A stretch of DNA of 38,019 nt, from the NCBI GenBank assembly GCA_017634455.1, contig JAGBNK010000015.1, positions 1-38,019 of the forward strand, read 5' to 3'. The notes beneath the pieces are model-generated. The model was given only the letters and a program-made list of their open reading frames with translations, was not told the origin of the DNA and searched no databases. The DNA comes from Lachnospiraceae bacterium (GTDB lineage: Bacteria > Bacillota > Clostridia > Lachnospirales > Lachnospiraceae). Position 1 is the stretch's first letter; every line of letters starts with the position of its first letter. Positions 27,159 to 36,328 of this stretch are shown here, in pieces. Position numbers and translations under genes: made by a program.

Positions 27159-29609
27159 ATGACTAGAGAGGAATTATACAAATTATTTGAAAAAGGACCT
27201 ATAATTTTGGATGGTGCTACAGGAACCAATCTGATGAAAGCAGGGCTTCCAATGGGGGTATGCCCTGAGGAGTGGATTGCCAATAACCCACAGGCCATTA
27301 TAGATTTACAGAGGGCTTATGTGGAAGCTGGAACTAATATTTTGTATGCTCCAACATTTACTGCCAACTCTATTAAGCTGGAGGAATATGGCTTGGGAGA
27401 CAGGCTGGTTGATCTTAATCGTACTATGGTCAGACTCAGTCGAGAGGCTGCTGATGGTAAAGCATTGGTTGCTGGTGATTTGACCATGACAGGACAGCAG
27501 TTGTATCCCCTTGGGGAATTGCGCTTTGAAGAGCTTGTGGAAGTATACAAGGAGCAGGTGGAAGCTATCCTACAAGAAGGTGTAGATTTATTTGTTGTTG
27601 AGACCATGATGAGCTTACAGGAATGTAGAGCTGCTCTTCTTGCCATTAAGGAGACCTGCGATCTGCCTGTAATGGTATCTCTGACATACAATGAGGATGG
27701 AAGAACTCTCTATGGTACAAGACCAGATACTGCCATGATTGTATTGCAGAATATGGGGGCTGATATTGTGGGCTTAAACTGTTCTACCGGCCCGGAAGAT
27801 ATGGTGGAACTGGTGGAGCAGATGGCATTAGTTGCAGATGTTCCTATTATGGCTAAACCAAATAATGGATTGCCAGAACTGGTGGATGGGGAAACTATAT
27901 ATTCTACTACACCGGAAGAATTTGCGGGAGCCTGTGAACTTTTATATGAAGCTGGAGCAATTGTTCTGGGAGGTTGTTGTGGTACAACTCCTGAGCATAT
28001 TAGAGCCTTGACTAATAGAATGTCTGGTAAGGAGGCTAGAGTTCCGGAGCCAAAACATTTACCAATAGTTACATCTGAGAGGGAAAATGTATTCGTAGAT
28101 GTCAATGGAACCTTTAAGGTGGTGGGAGAGCGAATTAATCCTACAGGCAAGAAAAAGTTACAGGCTGAGCTTCGAGAAGGAAGTCTGCAGCTTGTGAAGG
28201 ATTTTGCTAGAGCCCAGGAAGCGGACGGAGCTTCTATTTTGGATGTGAATATGGGAACCAATGGTATTGATGAGGGGGAGATGATGCTGGCTGCCATTGA
28301 TGAGATAACCTACACAGTAGATTTGCCTCTGTGTATTGATTCAAGCTATCCAGAGGTTATTGAGGCGGCTCTTAGAGCATATCCAGGACGAGCTATTATT
28401 AACTCCATCTCTGCAGAGGAGCCAAAGATGCACAAGATGCTACAGGTGGCGAAGAAATATGGTGCAATGTTTATTCTGTTGCCTCTGTCATCAGCGGGTC
28501 TTCCAAAGGATTTAAACGAGAAGAAGGCGAATATTGATTATATATTAAAGAATGCAGAGGAGATTGGTTTAAGCTCTAAGTCAGCCATTGTTGATGTGCT
28601 TGTACAGACTGTTGGTGCGGATTCAACTGCTGCTTTACAGTGCTTTGAGACTATTGATTATTGCAAGAACACATTGTCTTTGCCGACTATTTGTGGTTTG
28701 TCAAATATTTCTTTTGGTATGCCACAGAGAACCTTTGTCAATTCGGCATTTTTGAATGTGGCTCTGTCTAAAGGTCTTACTATGGCTATTGCTAATCCGT
28801 CTCAGGAGATGCTTATGTATTCAGCTTTTGCTGTTGATTTGCTATTAAACAAAGATGGGGCTTCTGACAGATATCTGCAAACTGTTCCTACAGAGAAGAT
28901 GAATCTGTCATTTGGTGATGGTACCTTTGTTCCAGGTAAGCAGGAGGCGAAGGCGCAGGTTGATTCCACAGCTTCCCCAGAGGAGAGTCATCCGATTTTT
29001 ATTGATGTATTAAATGGTAATAAAGATGTGGTTGTAGATGATGTGAAAGCTGAATTGGATGCTGGTACAACACCTACGGATATTATTGAGACTTATCTAA
29101 TTGCCGCTATCAACAAGGTTGGTGAATATTATGATCAGAAGAAATATTTTCTTCCACAATTAATTGCCGGAGCCAACACCATGAAGGTGGCTATGGATTA
29201 TTTGGAGCCCCTTTTATTGGAAAATTCTGATGGTACTGTCAAGGGCGTATGCGTATTTGCTACAGTTGAAGGTGATATTCATGATATTGGTAAGAATCTG
29301 GTTGTTTTAATGCTCAAGAATTATGGTTATCAGGTATATGACATGGGCAAAGACATAGCTGCTGAAGCTATTGTAGATAAGGCAATAGAAACAGATGCTG
29401 ATATTATAGGATTATCAGCCCTTATGACAACAACCATGGTAAAGATGAAAGATGTGGTTGAGCTTGTAAAAGAGAGAGGATGCAGAGCGAAAGTTGTTAT
29501 TGGAGGAGCCTGCATTACTGAGAGTTATGCAGTTGAAATAGATGCAGACGGATATTCCAAAGATGCAGCAGATTGCGTTAAATTAATTGATAGATTGCTT
29601 GAAGTATAA
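27159..29609 (+). CDS. metH: Cobalamin-dependent methionine synthase, short form without activation domain
   Basis: This enzyme (816 residues) transfers a methyl group from methyl-THF through cobalamin to homocysteine. Homocysteine domain: GLNCSTG and GGCCGTTPEH zinc cysteines (to about 300). Pterin-binding domain: VGERINPTGKKKLQ onward (about 320-600). Cobalamin cap and Rossmann domain: VEGDIHDIGKN with the axial ligand H708, and GLSALMTTTM. The usual MetH of about 1200 residues has a further C-terminal S-adenosylmethionine reactivation domain; here the protein ends right after the B12 domain. This short form occurs in Clostridia, where a separate protein is thought to supply reactivation; none is adjacent. 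The RBS is GAGGTGA. Confidence 0.93.
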   Translation: MTREELYKLFEKGPIILDGATGTNLMKAGLPMGVCPEEWIANNPQAIIDLQRAYVEAGTNILYAPTFTANSIKLEEYGLGDRLVDLNRTMVRLSREAADGKALVAGDLTMTGQQLYPLGELRFEELVEVYKEQVEAILQEGVDLFVVETMMSLQECRAALLAIKETCDLPVMVSLTYNEDGRTLYGTRPDTAMIVLQNMGADIVGLNCSTGPEDMVELVEQMALVADVPIMAKPNNGLPELVDGETIYSTTPEEFAGACELLYEAGAIVLGGCCGTTPEHIRALTNRMSGKEARVPEPKHLPIVTSERENVFVDVNGTFKVVGERINPTGKKKLQAELREGSLQLVKDFARAQEADGASILDVNMGTNGIDEGEMMLAAIDEITYTVDLPLCIDSSYPEVIEAALRAYPGRAIINSISAEEPKMHKMLQVAKKYGAMFILLPLSSAGLPKDLNEKKANIDYILKNAEEIGLSSKSAIVDVLVQTVGADSTAALQCFETIDYCKNTLSLPTICGLSNISFGMPQRTFVNSAFLNVALSKGLTMAIANPSQEMLMYSAFAVDLLLNKDGASDRYLQTVPTEKMNLSFGDGTFVPGKQEAKAQVDSTASPEESHPIFIDVLNGNKDVVVDDVKAELDAGTTPTDIIETYLIAAINKVGEYYDQKKYFLPQLIAGANTMKVAMDYLEPLLLENSDGTVKGVCVFATVEGDIHDIGKNLVVLMLKNYGYQVYDMGKDIAAEAIVDKAIETDADIIGLSALMTTTMVKMKDVVELVKERGCRAKVVIGGACITESYAVEIDADGYSKDAADCVKLIDRLLEV

Positions 29610-29657
29610 GTTTTGATAAAGTTTTTCAAAAAAGTTGAAATTTTTCGGAAAAAGTTG

Positions 29658-29686
29658 TTGACTTAGAATGGTCAATATAGTATATT
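29658..29686 (+). promoter_or_regulatory. Promoter of the tRNA-Val/tRNA-Met unit
   Basis: TTGACT (29658-29663), an exact 17-base spacer and TATATT (29681-29686), starting near 29693. The short 5' leader can fold a TCGC-GAGA-GCGA hairpin (29696-29707) before tRNA-Val. Confidence 0.8.
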
Positions 29687-29715
29687 AGATTTCGGTCGCG
29701 AGAGCGATAGGAAAT

Positions 29716-29788
29716 GGGATCTTAGCTCAGCTGGGAGAGCATCTGCCTTACAAGCAGAGGGTCACAGGTTCGAGCCCTGTAGGTCCCA
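29716..29788 (+). tRNA. tRNA-Val (anticodon TAC)
   Basis: The acceptor GGGATCT pairs with AGGTCCC, with A as discriminator. The anticodon arm is TCTGC-CTTACAA-GCAGA with anticodon TAC at 29749-29751, and the T-arm is ACAGG-TTCGAGC-CCTGT. The CCA end is not encoded. Confidence 0.96.
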
Positions 29789-29803
29789 TTCAAAATCTAA
29801 TAT

Positions 29804-29877
29804 GGCGAGGTGGCTCAACTGGCTAGAGCGTCCGGTTCATACCCGGGAGGTTGAGAGTTCGAGTCTCTCCCTCGCTA
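29804..29877 (+). tRNA. tRNA-Met (anticodon CAT), elongator type
   Basis: The acceptor GGCGAGG pairs with CCTCGCT (one GU), with A as discriminator. The anticodon CAT is at 29838-29840 in the loop TTCATAC. The paired G1-U72 end argues against the initiator, which has an unpaired C1-A72. An Ile tRNA with modified CAT cannot be fully excluded, but the sequence resembles Firmicute elongator Met tRNAs. Confidence 0.93.
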
Positions 29878-29880
29878 CTG

Positions 29881-29912
29881 AAACTCTTATCAGAATTGAT
29901 AAGAGTTTTTTT
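29881..29912 (+). terminator. Terminator of the tRNA unit
   Basis: AACTCTTATCA / TGATAAGAGTT, an 11-bp perfect stem with loop GAAT, is followed by TTTTTTT. Confidence 0.95.
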
Positions 29913-30041
29913 GTATTATAAATGAAAAACTAAATGGTTTATACATGTAAAATATTTGAAATTCGTAATATTATTTTACAAGAAAGAAGGTAGAAATATA
30001 TATATAATAAAAAATATATAATAAAAATGGAGGATACAAAA

Positions 30042-31022
30042 ATGAGTAAGTTTAGATGGTGTTTTATTGGGACAGGTAAGCTTGCACACACAGTTGCAAA
30101 ACAGATTTTGAATAGTGGGAGACATGAGATTGTATCATGCTATACAAGAAATTATGATAATGCAGTTTCTTTTGTCAATGAGTTTGGGGGCGTGGCATAC
30201 AGAACTGTTGCGGAAGCTGTTACTGCAGAAGGGGTAGATGCGGTATATGTTGTCACTCCGCATAATGTACATTATCAAAATGTGAAAGAGGTTTTAGAAC
30301 TTGGAAAGCCTGTATTATGTGAAAAGGCATTTACAGTTGAAGCGTCAGAGACTGATGAACTGATTGCTCTTGCCAAGGAAAAAGATTTGTATTTATGTGA
30401 GGCCATGTGGACATGGTTTTCACCTGCTGCCAACAAAGCCAAGGAATGGGTGAATAATGGCAAAATCGGCAATATAACAGATGCGAGATTTACATATCAT
30501 ATGAATTCCGTAAATTATGCTCCAAGGGTAGCTGATCCGAAGCGGGCCGGTGGAGCATTGTTGGATATTACAGTTTATCCTATTACCTATGCTTATAGAT
30601 TATGGGGATATCCAGATCATATTACTAGCGTGGGGAATCTTTCCGGTGGCATTGATTTGGGCGAAGATATTATATTTGAATATGACAATGGATTGAAAGT
30701 GTCTATATCAGCTTCAATTGCTGATATGAAAGGCTTTGAGAAAATGCAGATAAATGGAACAGATGGATGTATTAAAGCGATACTGTATCATGCCATGAAT
30801 TCCATCACATGCAAAAAAGGATTGTTTAATAAGGAAGTGTTTAAGGGAGATGGCCCAAGGATGAACAGCTATTTAGATGAGTTTGATACTGTTGCATCTG
30901 AGATAAGAGAGGGGCTGAAAGAGAGTAGAATGGTTCCGCTACAGGCCACTTCAGATGTGATGCATATTATGGATACTATACGCGGTCAAATAGGATTGTA
31001 TTACAAGGATTTGGAAAAATAA
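30042..31022 (+). CDS. Gfo/Idh/MocA-family oxidoreductase
   Basis: This NAD(P)-dependent sugar- or inositol-type dehydrogenase of 326 residues has an N-terminal Rossmann fold (FIGTGKLAHTVA at about 8-19), the family stretch VYVVTPHNVHYQNVKEVLELG, CEKAF in place of the commoner EKP, and a C-terminal alpha/beta domain with GGALLDITVYPITYAYRLWG. The substrate is unknown; the closest-looking families act on aldoses, dihydrodiols or inositols. The frame opens at 30027, but GGAGG (30029-30033) lies within that extension and points to the ATG at 30042. It stands alone, preceded by the tRNA terminator and an AT-rich promoter region. Confidence 0.9.
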   Translation: MSKFRWCFIGTGKLAHTVAKQILNSGRHEIVSCYTRNYDNAVSFVNEFGGVAYRTVAEAVTAEGVDAVYVVTPHNVHYQNVKEVLELGKPVLCEKAFTVEASETDELIALAKEKDLYLCEAMWTWFSPAANKAKEWVNNGKIGNITDARFTYHMNSVNYAPRVADPKRAGGALLDITVYPITYAYRLWGYPDHITSVGNLSGGIDLGEDIIFEYDNGLKVSISASIADMKGFEKMQINGTDGCIKAILYHAMNSITCKKGLFNKEVFKGDGPRMNSYLDEFDTVASEIREGLKESRMVPLQATSDVMHIMDTIRGQIGLYYKDLEK

Positions 31023-31110
31023 TTTATATCATTTTTTGCTTCATATTTGTGTGAAAATTTGTTATTATGTTCTTTAGTATGTAGAGATAACATAGGAGAG
31101 TACTATAATC

Positions 31111-31656
31111 ATGAGAATAGGTACAGGATATGATGTTCATAAATTGGTTGAAGGCCGCAAGCTGATTATTGGTGGTGTTGAGATTCCTCATACTCTGGGG
31201 CTTTTGGGACATTCAGATGCTGATGTTTTATTACATGCTATCATGGATGCCATTTTAGGAGCAGCAGGATTAGGTGACATTGGTAAACATTTTCCAGATA
31301 CAGATGAGCAGTATAAAGGTGCTGATTCAATTAAGCTTATGGAGCATGTGGCTGAATTGATTGCTGAGGAAGGTTATGTAGTAGGAAATGTTGATGCAAC
31401 AGTTATTGCGCAGAAACCAAAGCTTAGACCTTACATAGAACAGATGGAAGAAAATGTAGCCCGAGCTCTTGGAATTACAACTGATAGGGTAAATATTAAA
31501 GCTACCACAGAGGAACATTTGGGATTTACCGGTAGAGAAGAAGGTATTAGCTCCCAGGCGGTTGCGTTGCTTGAAAGTTTCTATGAATCCAGTGTGACCA
31601 TGGCTGATTCGGAAAGTAGTCGATGCGCATCCTGTCCAGGCTGCAGTAAGCAGTAG
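31111..31656 (+). CDS. ispF: 2-C-methyl-D-erythritol 2,4-cyclodiphosphate synthase, with cysteine-rich tail
   Basis: This enzyme makes the cyclic diphosphate intermediate of the non-mevalonate (MEP) isoprenoid pathway. The metal ligands are D8 and H10 in GYDVHKL and H42 in [33 protein letters not shown] and [19 protein letters not shown] complete the family pattern, and the trimer-forming core ends near residue 157. The usual length is about 157-160; this protein has 181. The 24-residue tail ends with C172-x2-C175-x2-C178, which is not part of the enzyme fold. It is the first gene of the run ispF-cysS-mrnC-rlmB-sigH. An AGGAGAG RBS precedes the ATG. Confidence 0.95.
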   Translation: MRIGTGYDVHKLVEGRKLIIGGVEIPHTLGLLGHSDADVLLHAIMDAILGAAGLGDIGKHFPDTDEQYKGADSIKLMEHVAELIAEEGYVVGNVDATVIAQKPKLRPYIEQMEENVARALGITTDRVNIKATTEEHLGFTGREEGISSQAVALLESFYESSVTMADSESSRCASCPGCSKQ

Positions 31657-31719
31657 ATTTTTGAATAAAATGTATATGCAAAATTATGCATAAATACTTG
31701 ATATATGAGGAACTTGGAA

Positions 31720-33126
31720 ATGAAAATATTTAACACACTTACAAGAAAAAAAGAAGAATTTAAACCTATAGAACCGGGAAAGGTTAGAATGTATGTCTGC
31801 GGACCTACAGTATATAACTATATTCACATTGGAAATGCCAGACCAATGATAGTATTTGACACAGTTCGCAGATACTTTGAATATTGCGGATATGAAGTGA
31901 ATTATGTATCCAACTTCACGGATGTGGACGACAAGATTATCAAGAAGGCTAATGAAGAAGGTGTTGCACCAGAGGAAATCTCAGAGAGATATATTGCTGA
32001 GTGCAAGAAGGATATGGCAGACTTGAATGTGCGTCCTGCCACAACACATCCACAGGCTACACAGGAAATCGATGGTATGATTGATATGATTCAGACATTG
32101 ATGGACAAGGGCTATGCCTACAAGGTTAGTGATGGAACTGTATATTACAGAACCAGAAAATTTGAGGGCTATGGTAAGCTTTCTCATAGAGATATTGATG
32201 AGCAGGAAGCTGGACATAGAAGCATCGATGTAGTTGGAAGTGAGAAGGAAGATGATTTCGACTTCGTTCTCTGGAAGCCTAAGAAGGACGGAGAACCATA
32301 TTGGGATTGCCCATGGTGCCAAGGTCGTCCAGGATGGCATATAGAGTGTTCTGTAATGTCCAAGAAATATTTAGGTGATCAGATTGATATTCATGCTGGC
32401 GGAGAGGATTTGATTTTCCCTCATCATGAGAATGAAATTGCTCAATCTGAGGCGGCAAATGGAGTTCCTTTTGCTACATACTGGATGCACAATGGTTTCC
32501 TGAATATTGATAACAAGAAGATGTCCAAGTCACTTGGCAATTTCTTTACAGTTAGAGAGATTGGTGAAAAATATGATTTGGCAGTTTTGAGATTCTTTAT
32601 GCTTCAGGCTCATTACAGAAGTCCGTTGAACTTCAGTGCTGAACTTATGGAAGCTGCCAAAAATGGTTTGGATAGAATTATTACAGCAGGCAAGAATCTG
32701 GATTATATTGCCAAGAACTCAGCAGTTGAAGAGATGACAGCTGAGGAGAAAGCGGTTTATGATAAGAGAATTGAATTTGTTGATAAATTCAAGGCTGCAA
32801 TGGATGATGACTTCAATACAGCAGATGCTTCTTCTGCAATATTTGAACTTGTCAAATTCTGCAATCAGAATCTGAACGAGAATTCTTCTCGAGCTTTAGC
32901 CAAGGGATTATATGACCAAATGGATGAATTATGTGATGTTCTTGGAATTGTATTGGATCAGGAAGAGGAAAGTCTTGATGAACAGGTTGAAGTTCTCATT
33001 CAGGAGCGCCAGCAGGCTAGAAAGGATAAGAACTTTGCCAGAGCTGATGAGATTAGAGATGAGCTTACTGCTATGGGTATCGTATTAGAGGATACTCGTG
33101 AAGGCGTAAAGTGGCACAGAGCTTAA
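31720..33126 (+). CDS. cysS: Cysteinyl-tRNA synthetase
   Basis: This class I synthetase (468 residues) charges tRNA-Cys. The N-terminal zinc and HIGH-type region is MYVCGPTVYNYIHIGNARP, further zinc ligands are in CPWCQGRPGWHIECS and HHENEIAQSE, and the KMSKS loop is KKMSKSLGNF. A helical anticodon-binding C-terminus ends at GVKWHRA. An ATG at 31705 adds five residues, but GAGGA lies inside that extension and the family N-terminus (MKIFNTLTRKKEEF) fits the ATG at 31720. It lies 63 bases after ispF and 22 before mrnC. Confidence 0.97.
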   Translation: MKIFNTLTRKKEEFKPIEPGKVRMYVCGPTVYNYIHIGNARPMIVFDTVRRYFEYCGYEVNYVSNFTDVDDKIIKKANEEGVAPEEISERYIAECKKDMADLNVRPATTHPQATQEIDGMIDMIQTLMDKGYAYKVSDGTVYYRTRKFEGYGKLSHRDIDEQEAGHRSIDVVGSEKEDDFDFVLWKPKKDGEPYWDCPWCQGRPGWHIECSVMSKKYLGDQIDIHAGGEDLIFPHHENEIAQSEAANGVPFATYWMHNGFLNIDNKKMSKSLGNFFTVREIGEKYDLAVLRFFMLQAHYRSPLNFSAELMEAAKNGLDRIITAGKNLDYIAKNSAVEEMTAEEKAVYDKRIEFVDKFKAAMDDDFNTADASSAIFELVKFCNQNLNENSSRALAKGLYDQMDELCDVLGIVLDQEEESLDEQVEVLIQERQQARKDKNFARADEIRDELTAMGIVLEDTREGVKWHRA

Positions 33127-33148
33127 GTTTGCAAAGGTATGGATTATA

Positions 33149-33598
33149 ATGGATGAAATGAATGGAGTTGAAGCATTCAATTCCTATATAATGGATGCTT
33201 TTCACATTGAAAAGAAAGATATACGAACCTATTCGCCTCTTACTTTGGCATATATTGGAGATGGAATATTTGACCTGGTTATAAGAAGTGTGGTTGTAGG
33301 TGAGGGTAATACCTCTGCAAATCAGTTACATAGGCATACATCTCATATTGTCAAAGCTCATTCACAGGCTGTTATGGCAGATGCTTTGATGGAGGAAATG
33401 ACTGAGGAAGAACAGGATGTATACAGAAGAGGCAGAAATGCCAAATCTCATACAACTGCCAAGAATGCTACCGTTGCTGATTACAGAAGCGCCACAGGCT
33501 TTGAGGCTGTTATGGGATATTTATATATGACAGACCAGTTGGAGAGAATTGTATATCTGTGCAAGCTTGGTATCGAAAAATCAGGTTTGACTCTGTAA
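33149..33598 (+). CDS. mrnC: Mini-ribonuclease 3
   Basis: This 149-residue protein carries only the RNase III catalytic domain (SPLTLAYIGDGIFDLVIRS at about 28-46, then GRNAKSHTTAKNATVADYRSATGFEAVMGYLY). It lacks the double-stranded RNA-binding domain of full RNase III. In Bacillus the homologue matures 23S rRNA, cutting both 3' and 5' ends. The position directly after cysS and before rlmB is the standard Firmicute arrangement and supports the call. ATGs at 33149 and 33158 are both possible; AAAGG fits the first somewhat better. Confidence 0.94.
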   Translation: MDEMNGVEAFNSYIMDAFHIEKKDIRTYSPLTLAYIGDGIFDLVIRSVVVGEGNTSANQLHRHTSHIVKAHSQAVMADALMEEMTEEEQDVYRRGRNAKSHTTAKNATVADYRSATGFEAVMGYLYMTDQLERIVYLCKLGIEKSGLTL

Positions 33599-33616
33599 TT
33601 GGATGAAAGGAATACA

Positions 33617-34366
33617 ATGGAAGAGAATAATTTAACCATAGAGGGCAGAAATGCTGTATTGGAAGCATTTCGCTCAGGAAAACCAATTGACAAAATATTC
33701 GTGTTGGATGGCTGTCAGGATGGACCTGTTAGAACAATTGTCCGTGAAGCCAAGAAGCATGATGTGATTATAAATTTCGTGGCCAAGGAGAGATTGGATC
33801 AAATCTCTGAGACAGGTAAGCATCAGGGCGTTATTGCTCAGGGAGCTGCATATGAATATTCTACAGTAGAACATATGCTTGAGATTGCCAAAGAAAAGGG
33901 GGAGGATCCATTTATCATTTTCCTTGACGGTGTGGAAGATCCACATAACTTGGGAGCTATTATTAGAACAGCTAACCAGGCAGGAGCACATGGAGTGGTT
34001 ATTCCAAAGCGCAGAGCTGTTGGCCTAACAGCTACAGTTGCCAAGGCTTCCGCAGGAGCTATTAATTACACTCCAGTGGCAAAGGTTACTAATCTGTCAC
34101 AGACTATTGAGAGTCTGAAGGATCAGGGCATGTGGTTTGTATGTGCTGATATGGATGGAGAGTCCATGTACAACTTGAATCTGACTGGTTCCATTGGCGT
34201 TGTAATGGGTAACGAGGGAAATGGTGTCAGCGACTTGGTGAAGAAACATTGTGACTTGGTTGCTTCAATTCCAATGAAGGGCGATATTGATTCCTTAAAT
34301 GTATCTGTAGCTACAGGAATTTTGACATATGAGGTTGTGCGACAGCGCTTAAATGTTGTAAAATAA
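33617..34366 (+). CDS. rlmB: 23S rRNA (guanosine-2'-O-)-methyltransferase, TrmH/SpoU family
   Basis: This 249-residue methyltransferase modifies a guanosine 2'-OH in the 23S peptidyl-transferase region. The N-terminal substrate-binding domain begins NLTIEGRNAVLEAFRSGKPI. The knotted SPOUT domain has motif 1 DGVEDPHNLGAIIRTA, motif 2 VMGNEGNGV and motif 3 DSLNVSVATGI. The frame opens with a TTG at 33599, but AAAGGA at 33605-33610 points to the ATG at 33617. RlmB and TrmH-type tRNA enzymes look alike; the mrnC neighbour favours rRNA. Confidence 0.93.
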   Translation: MEENNLTIEGRNAVLEAFRSGKPIDKIFVLDGCQDGPVRTIVREAKKHDVIINFVAKERLDQISETGKHQGVIAQGAAYEYSTVEHMLEIAKEKGEDPFIIFLDGVEDPHNLGAIIRTANQAGAHGVVIPKRRAVGLTATVAKASAGAINYTPVAKVTNLSQTIESLKDQGMWFVCADMDGESMYNLNLTGSIGVVMGNEGNGVSDLVKKHCDLVASIPMKGDIDSLNVSVATGILTYEVVRQRLNVVK

Positions 34367-34377
34367 TTGGGAGTGAG

Positions 34378-34995
34378 ATGGAATTTAATTATTTGGAAAT
34401 GACAGACGAAGACATTGTTGCCAGATTTCAAAATGGGGACTTTGACGCGGCAGAATATATTATCAAGAAATATGACAGTGTTATTCGTCGATATGGGGAA
34501 ATTTTTTTTATAAAAGGCGGTGACAAGGCCGATGTGAGACAGGAGGGTTTCATAGGTCTGTTGGAAGCCTTGAAGAACTACGATGTTTCGAAGGGAGCTG
34601 GCTTTAGCAGCTTTGCAAATTTATGCATTAAGCGACGGATTTTCAAAGCGGTTCAAAGTGCTGATACTTTGAAAAATGCTCCTCTTAATCTATATACATC
34701 TCTTTCGGATAATGAGGGAATCAATGAATATGACAATATGATTGCCTCCTCTAATATGGGAGAATTACAGAATCCAGAGAAAATAATAGTAGATATAGAA
34801 GACTCGCAGAATATTTATGGTATGTTGGTAGATAGTCTAAGCAAGATGGAACTTGAGGTTTTGTTCTATATGAATAGCGGAATGGATTATCATATGATTG
34901 CCAAAACTATGGGAAGGTCAGACAAAAATATTGATAACGCTATTCAGCGTATCAGAAATAAAGCCAGGAAGATAATTGATGCTTCCAAAGAATAA
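34378..34995 (+). CDS. sigH: RNA polymerase sigma factor SigH (sigma-70 family)
   Basis: This 205-residue sigma factor has regions 2 and 4 and no sigma-1.1 or region 3. In region 2, FFIKGGDKADVRQEGFIGLLEALKNYD and SFANLCIKRRIFKAVQ correspond to the core-binding and -10-recognition helices; NAPLNLYTSLSD follows, a SigH hallmark. Region 4 (MELEVLFYMNSGMDYHMIAKTMGRSDKNIDNAIQRIRNKARK) is the -35-recognising helix-turn-helix. In Bacillus SigH drives early sporulation and competence genes. The rlmB-sigH adjacency is conserved in Firmicutes. Several normally invariant core residues vary, so the regulon may differ. It lies 11 bases after rlmB. Confidence 0.9.
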   Translation: MEFNYLEMTDEDIVARFQNGDFDAAEYIIKKYDSVIRRYGEIFFIKGGDKADVRQEGFIGLLEALKNYDVSKGAGFSSFANLCIKRRIFKAVQSADTLKNAPLNLYTSLSDNEGINEYDNMIASSNMGELQNPEKIIVDIEDSQNIYGMLVDSLSKMELEVLFYMNSGMDYHMIAKTMGRSDKNIDNAIQRIRNKARKIIDASKE

Positions 34996-35018
34996 ATGTA
35001 TTGGAGAAATTGGGGTAA

Positions 35019-36299
35019 ATGTTAAACAAAATCTTGGAACACAAAACTGAAGAACTTCCATCACTTGAAAGGTTCAAGATACTTGGCGCAAAGGTGGTTG
35101 ATGAAATGAAACAACCACTTATTGTCAGTATGAATATCAGAAATCTGAAATATTTCAATGAGATTTATGGTACTGACAAGGGCGATTGGTTGATTTCTAG
35201 AATGGTTGATTATTTCTGCAGAAATAATAAGACTACAATCACAGGAACTATGAGTTATGCAGATCATCTGTTAATTTTGTGTGAGACAGGTTATGCTACA
35301 GAGAAGGAAGTTATAGCATATTATGAATCAATTGCTGATGACTTCGTAGCGGAAGTAAATCGACTATATGATCGGGCTAAGGTGCATGTGGAAATAGGTC
35401 TATATATGATGCAGCCGGGGGATAGCTTCATTTATGCTCAGGACAATGCCCGTTATGCTAGAAGAAGTATGAAGGGTAGCTATGCTACAACAGTTGCATT
35501 TTATTCAGAAGATATCAGACGCAAGTCAGTTAAGAAGGCCAGCGTTATTCCTAATTTTGAGAGAGCTATGAGCGAGGATGGAATTCAGATTTATCTCCAG
35601 CCTAAATACTCTGTTAAGGAAAACAAAATAGTAGGTGCAGAGGCCTTGTCTCGATTCCATGATGAGAATGGTGAGATATTATCACCTGCACTATATGTGC
35701 CGATTTTGGAACAGGCTGGAATAGTATCCCGTCTGGATTACAAGGTGTTGGCCAAGACAGTTAAGCTTTTATCAAAATGGCAGAGGGATGGCAAAGAATT
35801 ATTTCCAGTATCTGTTAATTTATCAAGAGAAGATCTGGCGGATAAGAGATTTATTGATTCATTAGATAAACTTGTGGAAGATGCTGGTATTGATAAGAAA
35901 TATATTGAATTTGAATTGACGGAATCAGTGCTGGTTCAGGATTTAGAAGACATTATTGAGCAGCTTCAGAAACTTCGTAAATTAGGTTATAGAGTTGCTT
36001 TGGATGATTTCGGATCAGGTTATAATTCACTTTATGTACTTGGCCAGATTCCTGCCAATGTAATTAAGTTCGATAGAGGTTTTGTTCTCCATTCAATTAA
36101 TAATGAAATGGGAGAGACAATTCTAAAGAATCTGGTGGATACATTCAAAGAAATTTCTTTTGAGGTTCTATGCGAAGGCGTTGAAACTGAGAATGAAAAA
36201 GAGAAGATTGTAGACTGCGGTTGTGATGTGATACAAGGGTATTTGTATGACAAACCATTGAATATAATTGAATTTGAAAATAAATATGTATATTCATAG
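35019..36299 (+). CDS. GGDEF-EAL protein: degenerate GGDEF, apparently active EAL phosphodiesterase
   Basis: A 426-residue soluble protein with no membrane or obvious sensor domain. The N-terminal 165 residues have the GGDEF fold (VSMNIRNLKYFNEIYG), but the signature loop reads YADHL (80-84) instead of GG(D/E)EF, so cyclase activity is not expected. The EAL domain (about 180-426) keeps its catalytic set: E208 in GAEAL, N267 in SVNLS, E299 in FELTES, D329-D330 in ALDDFG, K350 in VIKFDRGF, and E386/E389 in CEGVET. It probably hydrolyses cyclic di-GMP, with the GGDEF half as GTP-binding regulator or scaffold. It lies 23 bases downstream of sigH. Confidence 0.92.
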   Translation: MLNKILEHKTEELPSLERFKILGAKVVDEMKQPLIVSMNIRNLKYFNEIYGTDKGDWLISRMVDYFCRNNKTTITGTMSYADHLLILCETGYATEKEVIAYYESIADDFVAEVNRLYDRAKVHVEIGLYMMQPGDSFIYAQDNARYARRSMKGSYATTVAFYSEDIRRKSVKKASVIPNFERAMSEDGIQIYLQPKYSVKENKIVGAEALSRFHDENGEILSPALYVPILEQAGIVSRLDYKVLAKTVKLLSKWQRDGKELFPVSVNLSREDLADKRFIDSLDKLVEDAGIDKKYIEFELTESVLVQDLEDIIEQLQKLRKLGYRVALDDFGSGYNSLYVLGQIPANVIKFDRGFVLHSINNEMGETILKNLVDTFKEISFEVLCEGVETENEKEKIVDCGCDVIQGYLYDKPLNIIEFENKYVYS

Positions 36300-36328
36300 A
36301 AAATTCATAGATTATTACAAGTAAATGG

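Noticed and set aside
27710..28297. 195-residue open frame on the minus strand inside metH
   Set aside because: Antisense shadow of metH; serine/proline-rich low-complexity composition is an artefact of the codon pattern.
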